Shown here piece by piece: positions 47,577-62,027 of a stretch of 64,000 bases of DNA. Within the stretch, counting starts at the first letter, position 1; each line of letters begins with the position of its first letter. The DNA is from Parasponia andersonii (lineage: Eukaryota > Streptophyta > Magnoliopsida > Rosales > Cannabaceae): contig JXTB01000043.1 of the NCBI GenBank assembly GCA_002914805.1, positions 382,204 to 446,203 on the forward strand, in the 5' to 3' direction. Both the position numbers and the translations under genes were made by a program. Below the pieces are notes generated by a model that was not told where the DNA came from, searched no databases, and worked only from the letters and a program-made list of their open reading frames with translations.

Positions 47577-49290
47577 ATGGATTTCTATTGGGATTAGGAT
47601 TCCTATTGCTATTGGAAGTAGTCTACTATGAAATTCTGGAAATAAGCCATCTATTCAATTAAATTTTAAGAGAGCAAGAGGGAACAACAATATAACCTTA
47701 CTGAGATGGACCTTGGGGCATGCGATTGGATTTAAATTCACTCCAAAATTTAGAATAATATTAGATTTTTGATGGTGTGGATTTGACTACAAATGATATA
47801 CAGAGCCAAGTTTGGTTGAGATCCATCTAAGGGATTCAACCAAGGGATGAGAAGATCAAAAAAGGAGCAAGAAAATCAACGACGGATAGAGAACTCAATA
47901 TGTGCATAATTACGCTTCCAAAAGGTTCATAGAGATATTCATTTATTCAATATAGAAAAGTTGATGGTGACATGATATTCATGGAAAACAACAGAACTGG
48001 TTGTGTTGCACTAATCAATTTTGGTTTGGTAACAGCGAAAAAATGTAATTATAAGAAGTAGGGCACATCAAAGACTTGAATAAGAAGACTGAAAGACAAG
48101 AAGGATACATAGAGCAAGCCGACAAGATAGAGGGATAAGAAAGTGCAGAAATGTTAAGTAGGAGGATAAACGATGGATCCTTGACTTGGATTTCACGTTT
48201 CATATAGGTTCATGAAAGCACTCGTTTATGGACTATACAGAAGTTGATGGAGATTCAATTTGGTGGGAGATAATATAGGTTGTTGTATTATAGGAATGAG
48301 CATCATCAAGGTCAGGAAGATAAACAATGAGAGAAGGTTGCCAGATAGAGTTAGACATGTTCTAAGGGTTTGAAAGAACTTGATCGATGGATTCTTGAAA
48401 ATTCTAGTAGAAACCAAAAGTGATCACAGAAATTGTTAACCATATTGGCTTATACAAGTTTGATAAGTTCAAGTTTGTTTGATTCTACTGAGAAGATGAT
48501 CGCTTATGAAGTTTAGAAGCTTATGAGAGGGATCTTGTCAAGTTCAAGATGCAGTTGATGACTCAAAGAGTTTCAGTAAAACTGTAATTTGTCGAGACCA
48601 AATAGATAATTGTGCTAAATGTTCGTTCAGGGGGGAGCTATCAAGTAATGAGTTTGAATCTGGTGGAGATAGCATGCAACTAAGGAATTGATTTCAACAG
48701 CCAAAAGGGACAACTATTGTGGTAACTCTTAATTCAAGAAGTCCTAATATAATTAGAATTTGGCTAGCTGGAATTTGAGAAAATTTATATGGGAGTATGA
48801 TAGTAGGGTAATGCTAACTACTTTTCCTAATAGAATACTTAAATGTAAGAATTTGTATTGGGATTAGGATTCATATTGCGATTGGGAAGTCTGAACGCTA
48901 TAAAAATGCCCTGTATTCAGTCAAATTTTGAGATAGCAGGAGGGAGCAATAAGGTTACCTTAGTGAGAGGAGCTCCTAGGTTTTTGGGGGAGCGAAAGCT
49001 ATGAATGGGTAGTATGGGTTCTTGGAATCTCCAAGTTGGTGAAAATTATAGAGCATAATTATGGCCTTTTAGGTTTTCAGGTAGATGAAAATCGTAGAGC
49101 ATAAATTAATCTCTTTCTTAGTAAAATACTCTTAGTGATCTTCTATGAACGTAGAATACATAGAGTTAAACTATGTTAAATATTTGTATTTTTTATTTTC
49201 TTTTGCGTGTGCGATTGGATTTCAATTTACTCTCGAATTTAGATTTGTATATTATATTTTTCATGGCGTAGATTTTTAAAAAATCCTATA
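47577..49290 (+). mobile_element. Short LTR retroelement fossil lacking coding domains
   Basis: A partial left LTR (47577-about 47790) matches 48850-about 49280 of the right LTR (shared TATTGGGATTAGGATTC, GAGCAAGAGGGA-type and CGATTGGATTTMAATT words). A worn Met-tRNA primer-binding site (TGATATACAGAGCC, 47794-47807) follows the left LTR, and a polypurine tract (CAGGGGGGAG, 48629-48638) precedes the right one. Only about 820 bp lie between, with no recognisable gag or pol. It is a non-autonomous element or one with a large internal loss. It is broken and old, and the outer edges are uncertain. Confidence 0.6.
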
Positions 49291-52200
49291 GAATTGAACT
49301 TTGAATTCTAAACAAAGAACTTTATGGTAAACTTTGCACTTTTATTTTTGAAATATTTTGTGTATCCAGTAATTTAGGATAAGTCTGGGTAGAAATATAT
49401 AGGAATAGAGTTAAGAACTAAGAAACAATATAGTTCTGACCAAATAAAAAAAATAAAAGACGACGCAAGTTACAGAGAGACCGACACCTAACTCAATGAT
49501 TCGTTTTTGTCCGTATGATCGAGAGTACGTGGGATTCTTTTTTATCTTTTCAGAGATACGTGGAAATCAACTCTAACATTTTAAAGACCATAAAGCCATT
49601 ATAAATAGTTCTATTTTCATCTCAAAGAGAAAAACTGCCACAAATTTTCAAAATTCTATATCTTTTAGCCTTTTTTTTCCCTATTTTATGTACTTTCTCT
49701 TGCTACTTTCTAAAGAACACACAATGCTATTCATCCGCTATACATTTAGTATTTCATTCAATATACTACTAAAGTCATTTTGCAAAGGAGAATTGGTAGA
49801 TACTACGCTAGTACCAACACCATCAGTTAATGAAAAATCCATCTATAATCTTATTAAAGATTATACAGACAATATTTATATCAAATTTGTATTTTCACTT
49901 TTTTCAAAAAGAACCATTTAAAGGTGTGTGGCATGTGTTGGTACGCATGCCAAAATTCACACCAACAAAATCTTCTACCTGCTATAATAAATCATGCATT
50001 GTGAAGAGGAGTCTATAAGGACGATTAAACGCAAGTTGATTTATAGTGTTGCTATCATGAAAACTCTGGCTACCTATATTTATGGCCTAAAATGGCTCGT
50101 GCTCTTTTTTTTTGGTAATAGTATCGGTCTATAGGCTACGAGGTTATAATCTTATATCCATATAATCCCAAATATAATGATTGAAATACAAAGATTTAGT
50201 AAAATACTAAGTTGCACTAAAAAAAGATTTAGTAGGAGAGAATGATCTAAAATACTGTTAGTTTCATTATAAAGAAAAATGGATCAATTTTTTTTTTTAG
50301 AGAAAAATAAGTCTTAATTAAAAACATTTGCTTTATTTAAAAAAAAAACTCACGTACTCTAAAAGTTGAACTCCCAACTTAATACTCAATTTTCACCCAA
50401 CACACAAAGCTAATCCCAGTAAACTAAAGAAATAATGGTCATTGCATTAGCTAAAATATCACTTGGAGCCTTATTGAACAATTACCTGATGGGTAACATT
50501 GGATTCCACTCTTTATCATTTTTTTCGATTGCTAATTAATGTGGTACATGATTTATCAGTATTTACTTGATGAATAGGGTTATTTTAGAGCTTTTTTAGC
50601 TAAATAGTCGAATTTATTTTATTATTTTAGAGCTTTTTCAAACATTATTAAAAAATATTTGGATTTTGAAAAAGCATTTGAAAATGACCTTTATTATATT
50701 TAGTATATTAAAATATATATTTTTAAATTAATTTATTTTTTCAAAAGTTCATTTACTTTATAAAAAAATAGATAGCTAAAAAATGGTCATTTATCAAAAT
50801 AAAATTATAAAATAGTCATTTATTAAATAAGTGTAAAAAATAGTCATCTTTTAAATTGTTCTAAAAAAGTCATTTATTATAAATACTCTTAATTTTAGTA
50901 ATAATCTAAGAATTATGCTCATTATACCATTTTGGCTATTAAATTTTTAACTTACATGGTAATAACCTCCTGAATTGTGTAATGGTTACATCAATGATTC
51001 TTTTTTCATAAAATATTAGTTTTTTAAATAGAAAATAATTACAGACAAAGTATATAATTGAACATTATTTACTTTAATGAGATAATTTCATTCTCAGTTA
51101 TTATTACCAAACTATATACTTTGCACATGATTTATTTCTATAAAAAGTTTAATAGTTTGTGGAAAAAAAAGTCATTGCTGTAATAATTGTATAAGTCTTG
51201 GTAGTTTACTATAAGTTGAAAATTTGGATTCTCATTCTTGATCATAATTATTTAACTGTGTGCTTTATAATGACCTAATTCTGTTAAATATTAAACATTT
51301 TGTGACAAAAAAGTCTTTATTGTAGCAACTATGTAATTTAAAATTTGTTACTAAATAGTATAACATGCATAATTCATAAACTATTAATCTAATTAACCTG
51401 ATAAATATTATCAAATTTATTAGTGGTAAGTTTTAACTCACTCTTCATCTTCATGTTATATTAAAAAGGTCGGATCCCATAGCACTATCATTACCATATT
51501 ATTTCCCAATTGCCTTTTTTTTTTTGGTTTTTTTAAAGGAATACAGAACAAGAATATACCATTTACATTTTCACTTGCATTAAATTTAAAAAAAAAAAAT
51601 CTTAATATGATAGGAACACATTTTTGCATATGTTGAACTATTGAATTCATATACTCATTCAAGTGTCCTGTTGAATTAAAATACTTGAGGCAAACTAACA
51701 AACAAGAAGGGGACAGATTAGATTGATACTAAATATCCACACATGGCCCAGAACTAGAAAAACACAGCATGCATGACATGTCATCAGGATTGGGAACAGG
51801 TGAGTGGAGTCCAATAGTTGGAGCGACACTGATTGAAAGAAAATATATGGGGTCCCAAAATTGAAAAGAACAATTGCCTGAAAATAAAATAAAAATAAAG
51901 AGTGGGGGCTAAAATGAGTTTTCAGATAATTATTTTCGTTACTTCATCACTATTTTCCCATTAATATTTGGAGAAAGAAAATTATATTGGGAGAGAAGGA
52001 AACTGATGAGAGAATTATAAGGGGACCCATGATAGTTTATGTTCGGAAACTAATGTTGTGTAAAAGGCCAACAAAAAGTGCACCTCAAGTGGGAATTGTT
52101 GTGCATTTGAGCCTCAATTGACATTTCTCCAAAAGTGAGCGCCAAAACCTCGCCCCATATATTTTAAGAGTCTTTGTTTTATGTGAGGCAAAATTATGAG

Positions 52201-53595
52201 AGCTAGAAGAACTACGCAAGAGAAAAAAAAGAAAGAAATTTCCAACTTTTAACTATTTACTTGCAAATTTCCAAAAAATTCTAACAAAAACAATTATGGG
52301 AATCTCTAGTTGGGTACCATATAGCTAGCTAGCTACGTAGCTATCGGTACAAAGTCATATTCCGCACAACCAAAAAAATGTGGTTCGAATTTGATTTGAG
52401 TAAAAATAGGTCATACCCTAATAATACTGTCGTAAGGAAGACAAATATAAAATTAAAAAATTGAATTGGGAGATTTGGACATAGTAGTATACTGTATGAG
52501 TAGACAAGGTGATCTTTTGGTGGGATATATATGTGATTTTTGAAAGTAAAAGAAATAAAGTAAGGCCCAAAATCCTAAAAACCATAGAATTTTGTGATAA
52601 GGTGCTATAAAAGCCGGACATGTAAATCAGAATCAGCAGCTGCAAATTGCTCAAGTCCCCACTTTAAAGATCATGAGAAAGCAAAATTAAGTTTTTAATT
52701 AACCACTGCTTGTCCTTTACTTCTTTCTGTATTTGGCATGTTCTCATGTGTCTTTCTAATCTATCAAGGCATACATAACATTAATTAGTTAGCTAAAACA
52801 GTATCCATTTAAACCACATTTAGCAGAAGGCACTGAGATTACAATTAGGATGATCTCCCTTAGTATCAAAAAATTTAAAAAAAAAAATTAGGATGATCTG
52901 CCTAAAATTTTTGCCACATGTCCATATGCCAAATTCTGATCACTTTGTTTTGATTTGATCATCTTTCAATGACAACTTCCATCTTGTTTGTACTATAGAT
53001 TTTTTTAATATTAAATAATTAATTAATACTTTTTAGTATTTTAAGTGTCTATTTCTCCTGATATTTATGAACTAAAGAGGTCCATGAGCTGTTAACTTCT
53101 TGTCATTTCAGATGACCAGACAAAATTGTAACTGAGTAAATTAGGGATTAAAAAAACTATCGGATCTTTGCCTATTTCTAGATTATTAATTAAGTTACCA
53201 AATCAATATATACTTATAATTGCTTTCATAATTGAATGATGTTTAGAATTGATACATAAAATGTTGATCACGTAAGAGAAAAGAATATGCCAATGAACTC
53301 TTTGTCAAATATCAAAGACCCCGCCATTTGTTTAAATATCCATTTTGGGCCTACCGTTAACGATTTTTTTTTTTTTAATGTTTACACAAATATGTGACAA
53401 CTTTTCGTAAAACAACTTCTATATATGTCCTCTACCACCACCTATAAAAGTGTCGTGCGATATGAGACTCCAGAGTCGTACATCCAATATATGTGTATAT
53501 ATATCCACTAATCAAGTGTCAAATGTTTTCTTCACTTGGATAGTGTGGAACTCTACCATCGTCTTAGTTTAATTTGAGCCAATCTCCTCGTTGAC
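49291..53595. other. Intergenic
   Basis: No supported gene. A TATA-like TTATAAATAG at 49599-49608 precedes a 77-codon open frame at 49688-49921, noted as a weak candidate only. 50580-50880 holds several TAGTCATTTATTAAAT-type repeats. The stretch 51720-52130 is slightly less AT-rich. Confidence 0.45.
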
Positions 53596-53600
53596 ATATT

Positions 53601-54082
53601 TGTTAGGAAATTTTATTTTTTATATTGGGCCACATATTTTAAACAGTTGTATTGAGCTATATTATTCTTAACCAGACCCAATAAGTGATTTAATTAAGGA
53701 TGAGTCGGGGAATGGGTATAGACTAATGTAGATATCATATTAGTTATTTAGTTGGGTTTGATTGATACCCAACATGAACTATTTAAAAAACCTATTAGGG
53801 TTATGGTCTCTACAGCTAAATATCATGTACGCTCAATTCCTTATAATTTATCGTCAGTTGCAAAAAACTTCATCTGAGTGATATTAGGTGTTAGACTGCA
53901 GAAAATCAAAATCGTCATGACATCATCTTTTGTTCACCCTTTTGCCTTTAGTCTTTCCATTTCTAATCCTCTACAGATTAGCCATGGAATCAGGTACATT
54001 CAACAAACCCTAACCTGTCAATTTAGCATGAATGATTTAGGATTTTTGTTTGGTTTATTTGCAATCCTAATATCATCCAATA
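53601..54082 (+). repeat. 5-prime LTR of Copia fossil 4
   Basis: 482 bp beginning TGTTAGGAAATTTTATT, matching 62913-63401 throughout. Preceded by ATATT. Confidence 0.93.
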
Positions 54083-57000
54083 AGTGATATTAGAGTCTAT
54101 TTTCATATTAAATTGATTAGGTTAATCATGCATAAGTCTAGTTTTGATAATCTATGCTCATTAGGTTTTCTAAGTTTTAGATTATTCATGTATGATCTGT
54201 AATTTTCATGATATATCAAATACTTTTGATGTTTCGAGAGTTTATTTCCAGATTTTATAGTTGTCAAATATGAATATTAAGGCTTAAAATTATTGATTTG
54301 AGGTATTTTGGCATTTTGGATGATTTTCGGATCGGAAAATTTTCTCAAAAATCGACCTAGAACTGTGACACTATATTTGTAGTTCTGTAGTGTTGAATAT
54401 CAGAAAGGCAAGCGCAGTAACACTGCACATGCAACACCACCACGCCTGCAATATAGGCTTATGTTCGGGTTTAACTAGAATACTAAGCATCGCGGCACCA
54501 CTTCAGCTTTGGGCCAGCACCGTAGTGCCAGTTTAGCGATGCTGCAATGCTGATCTCTTGAGTACAGGAGTCATTTTTGACCCAATTTTAGTTTTTTAGT
54601 CCGTTTTTTGGTAGAATTGAGTCATTTTTGATCTAATTTAAAGGGATCCAATCCAAGATATGACTAATAAAGATAATTTACCTTCAAAATCAATTTAAGT
54701 AACAAATCACATTTATCTGTTGAAAATTCTATTTAGTTTTTTTAGAGTTCATAAATGTTATAAACTCAATTACTTTTGTTTTGTGTTTATGAAAATCTTG
54801 TTTGAATTAGGCATTCGGATAATATTCATTATACCATTTGTCTTGTATATTGGGATAGATTCAATAAAGTAGTAAGTTACTAAAGTAACCTCTATTATGT
54901 AGTCTTATTTATTCTGACATATGAAGATATCGTGAGTTTGTTGTTAATGCGGGTGATTATCGACCCAAAAGAAATTGATCATTTGGCATGACAACAAACA
55001 CATATGTGATGATAAATGCACGATGGTTGTTCGGTCTCCATGTGAGCAATAAATCGTCCAAAATGAAGGTTTGATATTTTATAGGATTTACTGTCAGTAT
55101 TTGATCATTGCACTTGGAAGTACCATGGCCCAAAGGAAGGCTCATTAATGTTGCGCCAATATCTTGTGATGGTAACCTATTTTATGTGATTATGTGATAT
55201 ATGTTATATCTTCATATTTTGTGATTATATTATTTACCTATATATGATATTTAAATTATTAGCATGGTTAATTTACGGTTTTATTTTTGTTCTTTGTTCA
55301 GCTTCTACTGCCAATTTGGGCACATTTCATGTGCTTATGAGCACAAACTTTAAGACCTGAAAAGAAAATGTCATAATTGTACTAGGTTGTATGGATCTTG
55401 ACTTAGCATTTAAAAAAGACCAACCTACTGCTCTTACAGAAGAAAATTCCACTGAAGACAAAAGGAACTTTAAGCAATGAGAAAAGTCTAATCGTATGAG
55501 CATCATGATCATGAAATACTCTATTCTGGAAATTATGTGAGGCTTTTTGCCAAAAGAGGAAAATGCTAAAGCTTTCCTTGCTATTTTGAGAAATTATATC
55601 TCAAGAAAGAGAGGGTGAGACGATTACTACCTTAGAGAAACTTATCTCAATGAGATACAACGGCAAAGGAAACATAAGAGAGTACATTATACAAATATCT
55701 CATTTGGCTGGCAAGCTTAAGGAACTCAAGTTAGAAATTAATGAGGATATGCTTATGGCCTTAGTTTTGATTTGTCTTCTGAATTAGTATAGAAAACCAC
55801 GAGCTATATATAACACCAAAAAGGATAAATAGAATATTAATGAGTTAATAGCTATTTGTGTTTAGAAGGAATAGAAAATTAAAGCCGAAAGGCTTGAAAG
55901 TGCAAACTTGACTTCTAAGGCAAATAAAAAAAGAGGAAAATGAATAAGGGCAAGAAAGTTATAGTGCTCCACCTGTGAAGGCATAAAAGAAGCAAGATGA
56001 GCAAAGTTACTTCTTTTGTGAAAAAGTTAGATACTTGAAGAATGAATACACTAAATACAAATCTTGGCATATTAAGAATGGTAAGCTTCTTATTTATGTT
56101 TGTTCTGAAGTTAATTTGACTTCTATACCTAACCATACTTGGATGGTGGATTCTAGTACTTCTACTCATGTAAGTGTTTCCATACAAGGCTGTGTGTGGA
56201 GCCTGAAGCCAAGTAATGATCAAAGAGTCGTTTATATAGGCGACGGCTAAATAGCCGAGGTGGAGGTCATAAGGTATTTTAGATTATCTTTAAATTCTGG
56301 AAAATATTTGGATTTATATCATACTTTTGTAGTACTATTTTTAAGATAAAATTTGGTTTTAGTTTTTATATTAGACAAATTTGGTTATTCTTGTTCTTTC
56401 AGAAATAATTTATTTAGTCTTATGCGTGATTCAAATGTCATTGATATTTGGTGTTCTTATTACCAATCTTTATATGTTAAATACCCAACTTTCTATTAAT
56501 GAAACTTTGCATGTTAATTCAAGAGGTACAAAATGAAAATTAACTAATGAGGACTCATCAATACTATGGCACAAACGCTTAGGATACATTTCTAAACAAC
56601 AAATTGAATATCTTGTGTCTAATGAAATCCTTCATCCCCTTGATTTGGCAGTTAAAGTTTGCATTGAGTGTATAAAGGGGAAACGAACAAACGTTAGAAA
56701 GTTAGGTGTCAATAGAAGCTCTAGCATCTTAGAACTAATACATATAGATATATGTGATCCATTTCTTAGCTTCTTAGAATAGACAATAGTACTTTATCAT
56801 GTTCACAGACGATTATTCTCACTATGGGTACATATGCTTAATTTATGAGAATTCATAATCACTGGACGTATTTAAGGTTTATAAAGCTGAGATTGAAAAT
56901 CAACTTAATAAGAAAATTATGGCTGTTAAATCTGATCATGATAGTGTATACTACAGTCTGTATGACGGATCAAGTGAGCAATGTCTAAGGCCATTTGCTA

Positions 57001-57111
57001 AATACTTGGAAAAGTGCGGCATCATTCTGCAATACACTATGCCTAGGAAACCTAGTATGAATGGTATTATTAAACGAAGTAATAGAATACTAAAGGATAT
57101 AGTAAAGACTA

Positions 57112-60100
57112 TGTAACACCACCTTAATCTAAGGTTATTAGATTTGGAGGTATTATCATTGAATTCCTTAAATTTTAAAAAAAATGCGGAATATTTTTTT
57201 TAATTAAAATAAATATCTCATTAAAGTCTCTATTAAATTCATAAAAAAAATAATAACAATAATTTGAAAGTCATGTAATCTAAGGAAATTTTTTTTAAAA
57301 AATATAAAATATCATTAATAGAAAATAAAAACTAGAAAATATTCAATCAATTTAAATCTAGACCACTAGACCACCATGTCGTCGAGTTGCCTCATCACTA
57401 CCATCCGATATGCTACTATTCATCACCTGAAAAAATATTAAATAACATAATGAGCTAAAAGCCCAGTAAGTAAACCACAATGCACACAATTAATGAGGCA
57501 TGCTTTAGTTATTTTCTAAATTATGTTCTTTGTGATCTTCTTATAATTTTGAAGACTTTTCATTTTAATCTTTGAGAACGCTCAGTGTAATGCCTAAGTT
57601 TTTGGTAACCAATGGGCCGTGATTGCTGAACCAGGTTTTTTTTTTTTTACTTTGCTACCGACTCCTTGGTAGAATCATATTAGAGGTATAAAGTAAGTGT
57701 ACCTAGCCTATGTAGCCACACACACATTAATAATCCCGAAAAGGGCCTATTGTCCCCAGAGTCAAAATTATATAGGGTACCTCCCTAATATATTCTATTA
57801 TCATTTATCCTTAATGGGTACGCCAGTCCTTCACGTCCCGTACCCACTCAGCCCTCTAGACACAGACACACACCAATTTCTTTAAAATCTTACTTTTCAA
57901 AATCTTTAATTAATTTAGAAAAATCATTCCATTGTAAACTATTATTCTTTTGAAACATACCATTTTATAAAATAATGCTATGCCTCACTTAAAATAATAT
58001 GTTATATATCATCAATTTTCACGTAAAACACATATAACACATAATTATACAATGTAAAGCATATAAACAATTAAAGCAGTTAAGTATGGTTTACTTACCT
58101 TAAGTCCAAGCGAAATTAAAAAGTCAAGAAAAGTGAGAATGTCCTCCGAATGCTTACGACGTACGTGCCCCGCCTACATCATCGGTGTTATAAATGCAAA
58201 TTTGCTTAATTTATTTTTTTTATTTCAATAAAATTTCTCGAAAGATTATTTTATCTTTGATACACTTAAGATGAACATAATTTATGTATAAAACTGAAAA
58301 TATCAAATATAGAATATAATCAACATCTCATACAATATTCCCACAGACAATTTCATAGAATACGCTTGTAGTTTGGAACTCCGAAATTTTGTACAAAACA
58401 ATAACTAAAACTGACAGCTGCTCATATAAAAATTATATCACATTACTCACCAATCAATTTGACGTAAAAATTTCACAACAACATTCTTAACACAATATTT
58501 TACTATATAAAATTAAAAGAAATCATAGAATACACATAAAAATAATATTTATGTATTTTAAAAATTTAAACACAAAATCTGTCAATTTCATTTGTTTTCT
58601 GACTAATAGGTACAAAACGATTTATTTCTCTAATTAAAAAAAATATTTATATACTGAAACTTCTTAGAGACATAATATACATATAGAAACATAACTAGAA
58701 ATTTTTATTGGCTCAAAAAGTGACGTTAACTAATTATTCATAATTTATAACTATCCTCTTATAAAACTGCCAGCAACAAATCATAATAGTACATAAAAAA
58801 TTTAAAAAATCATAAACAATAATCTTTTAAGAAAAATTACCTATAAATTTTATAGTTATTATATAACATATCCAAAAATATATCCTATAAATATTAGATC
58901 ATGGAGAGTTCTATAAAAATAATATAAAATCTGGAATCTCAGAAAAGTGTTTATTGACAGATTTTCAGCATACTGACAATGTGTAATAAAAAATTTATTA
59001 TTATTTAATTAAAATACTATTGGTTCCAAAAATTTTTGAGACTAAACTAGACATCCCTAGAAAGATCTAGAAAAAGAAGAGTACAAAAATAAATTTCTAG
59101 CTATTTATAAAAATTCGTAGAACACAGTGATCAGTTTTATAAGAAGATAAAATAGTGACATGTTTATGCTAAAGAACATTAAAATCACAAAATAATCAAT
59201 AAAATTATATTTAATCACATAAATACAGTTAATTAAGACTCATTATCATATCTTTAGAAAAATTAATAAATATACAATCGAAAAAAAGCATGTATAGAGA
59301 TTTTACCCACAAATCAAATAAGAGTGATAAAAATCTTGAAATTTTTGGACTTAGACTTCTCTTGGAGATTTAAAAAAAATTTAAAGATGAAGAAATAGAT
59401 AGAGGATGATACTTAGAGAATTTCTTTCTGAGTTTTTAGAGAGATGAGAAAGAGGTAAATTTCGAGTTATTTATAAAAATTCGTAGAATACAGAGATCAG
59501 TTTTATAAGAAGATAAAACAGTAACATGTTTATGCTAAAGAACATTAAAATCACAAAATAATCAATAAAATTATATTTAATCACATAAATACAGTCAATT
59601 AAGACTCATTATCATATCTTTAGAAAAATTAATAAATATACAATCGGAAAAAAGCATGTATAGAGATTTTACCCGCAAATCAAATAAGAGTGATAAAAAT
59701 CTTGAAATTCTTGAACTTAGACTTCTCTTAGAGATTTAAAAAAAAAATTAAAGATGAAGAAATAGACAGAGGATGATACTTATAGAATTTCTTTCTGAGT
59801 TTTTAGAGAGATGAGAAAGAGGTAGAGGTGGCTAGGATTTTGAGGAAAATAGAAATATAAACATCAATATATATATATACTTAAAATCCCATTAATAATA
59901 TGTTTCCCTTTTTTCTATTTTTCTTTTTATGTTAATTTATTTTATTTTATTATTTTTATTTTTTTTATAAGTCATATAAATAACTCACGGCAGCCTTCTC
60001 TTTTTCTTTGTTTTTTTTAAAGTTTAATTTATATATATATATATCTAATTTTTATTTAAATATTAATTTATATATAAATATATGTGTTATATGAAATTCA

Positions 60101-60566
60101 AAAATAGAATAATAGCATAAATGATTTTTTTTTACACGACACTTAAATTAAAATTAAATACCACATTGTGTCAATTAAATATTAATAACATTAATGACAA
60201 CAATTACTTATATAAATAACTTCAAATAAATACATTAATAATATTATTTACACCCTTTCTTTTTTTTTTTCTTATTATTATTTTAAGAATCTACAAAAAT
60301 TTTAGTAGGCATGTAAAACAATTAGATTCATAGTACACTCGTAACAAAATATAAATGACAAATAAAAATTTTCAATAAGCAGTAAATGTAAACTTTACGT
60401 TATAATTTTAAATCATGGCACGTAAACATCGATCGAGCACTGTTGGACATTATCACTGCATAGAATCAAGTTAAGCACAAATACTATATAAATTAAATAA
60501 CATTAAATGCAATTAATAACAAGTAACACTTAGCAATTCTAGGGCATTCTGATCATAGGTGTTACA
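57112..60566. mobile_element. Gypsy-like solo LTR nested in Copia fossil 4
   Basis: 3455 bp beginning TGTAACACCACC and ending GGTGTTACA, flanked by perfect GACTA target duplications (57107-57111 and 60567-60571). Such ends and length are typical of chromovirus-type (Tekay/Del-like) Gypsy LTRs. There is no primer-binding site, coding domain or second LTR. The host element continues on both sides of the insertion. An internal 366-bp tandem duplication lies near the right-hand third. Confidence 0.82.
59090..59822. repeat. 366-bp tandem duplication inside the solo LTR
   Basis: Copies 59090-59455 and 59456-59822 (each beginning TAAATTTC and ending GAGATGAGAAAGAGGTA) are about 96 percent identical by eye, so the duplication is younger than the host Copia element. 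Confidence 0.9.
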
Positions 60567-62027
60567 GACTATAATTAGTTATTCTACCTTACCAGAATTA
60601 TTATGGAGAGAAGCACTCAAAACTGCAACATATATCCTTAATAGAGTACTAAGCAAAGTAGTAGCAAAAACCTCTTATGAACTCTATATTGGGCAAAAGC
60701 TCAGTATAAATCATTTATACATACTGGGTTGTCTAGCTGAGATAAGGCCTTATAAGCTGAACGAAAAGAAACTAAATTCAAGAATTATAAGCTACTACTT
60801 TGTAGGGTATTCTGAAAGATCCATAGGCTATAAGTTTTATGATCTCATAGTAAAATCTTTCTTTAAGACGAAAATGCTAAATTTCTTGAGGATATTGAGT
60901 TTGGAGGGAAGATGAGGTTAGGGACTTTATTTTTGAAAAGAAATTCATTTCTTTACCTATGGTTACTATTAACAATGATCAAGACACTCAAGATCTTATT
61001 CCTGATAAGATCATTGTTCAAGATGCTCCTATAAAGCAAACTCAATAAGCTTAAGAACTAGTGCCTTTAAGGAGGTCCACTAGAAAAAGGAGAAATGTGA
61101 TTTTGGATGATTATGTCGTATATCTCTAGGAACATGATTTTGACATTGGGATAGCGGAAGATGATCTAATCAACTTTATACATGTCAAACAAGGTTCCAA
61201 TTATCAAAAGTAGATTGATGCCATGAATGATGAAATGAAGTCTATAAGAGACAAAAATGTTGGGATCTCGTTAAATTAACTGAAGGTTCGAAGACCATTG
61301 GTTGTAAATGGATATTTAAGACCAAACAGGAATCTAAAGGCAATGTTGAGAGATATAAGGCACGTCTTGTCACTAAAGGCTTTACTCAGAAAGAAGGCAT
61401 TGACTTTAAAGAGACATTCTCTCTTGTTGCTTTGAAGGACTCCTTTAGAGTTATTATGACACTTGTGGCTCGTTATAACCTTGAGCTTCATCAGATGGAT
61501 ATTAAGATAATGTTTCTTAATGGAGACATTGATGAAATGATTTATATATAGTGCAGTCAGAAAACTTTGTATCGGGAGATCTAAAGTCTATTGTTTGCAA
61601 ATTTAAGAAGTCTATTTGTGGTCTCAAGTAGGCCTTCCATCAATGGTAACACCAATTCTATAAGGTTATTCTCTCATTCAGTTTTGAGATGAATTCTGTT
61701 GATGATTGTGTATATCATAAGTTTAGTGGGAGTAAGTTTATTTTCATGATATTTTATATTAAAGATATATTACTAGCAAGTAGTGATATAGGCTTATTGC
61801 ACGACACCAAGAGATTTCTTACAAATAATTTTGAAATGAAAGATCTTGGAGCCACCTTTAGGGTTATGAGGTACTTACAGAGAATAAAGGAATACATGCC
61901 CACTTATCAGAGATCAGACATTATGGAGATTATTAGGCAATTTGACTCTAATTTTGTAAAATGTCTAGACAATAAAAAATCCACATTGGGCTATGTCTAT
62001 CTTGTAGCTGGAGGAGCTATTTTCTGA
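60559..62027 (+). pseudogene. Copia fossil 4, late integrase to reverse transcriptase parts
   Basis: Right of the nested LTR: integrase text ([20 protein letters not shown]), reverse-transcriptase text (ERYKARLVTKGFTQKEGIDF and ELHQMDIKIMFLNGDIDEMI) and a partial RNase H (KKSTLGYVYLVAGGAIF). It belongs to the element at 53601-63401. Confidence 0.85.
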
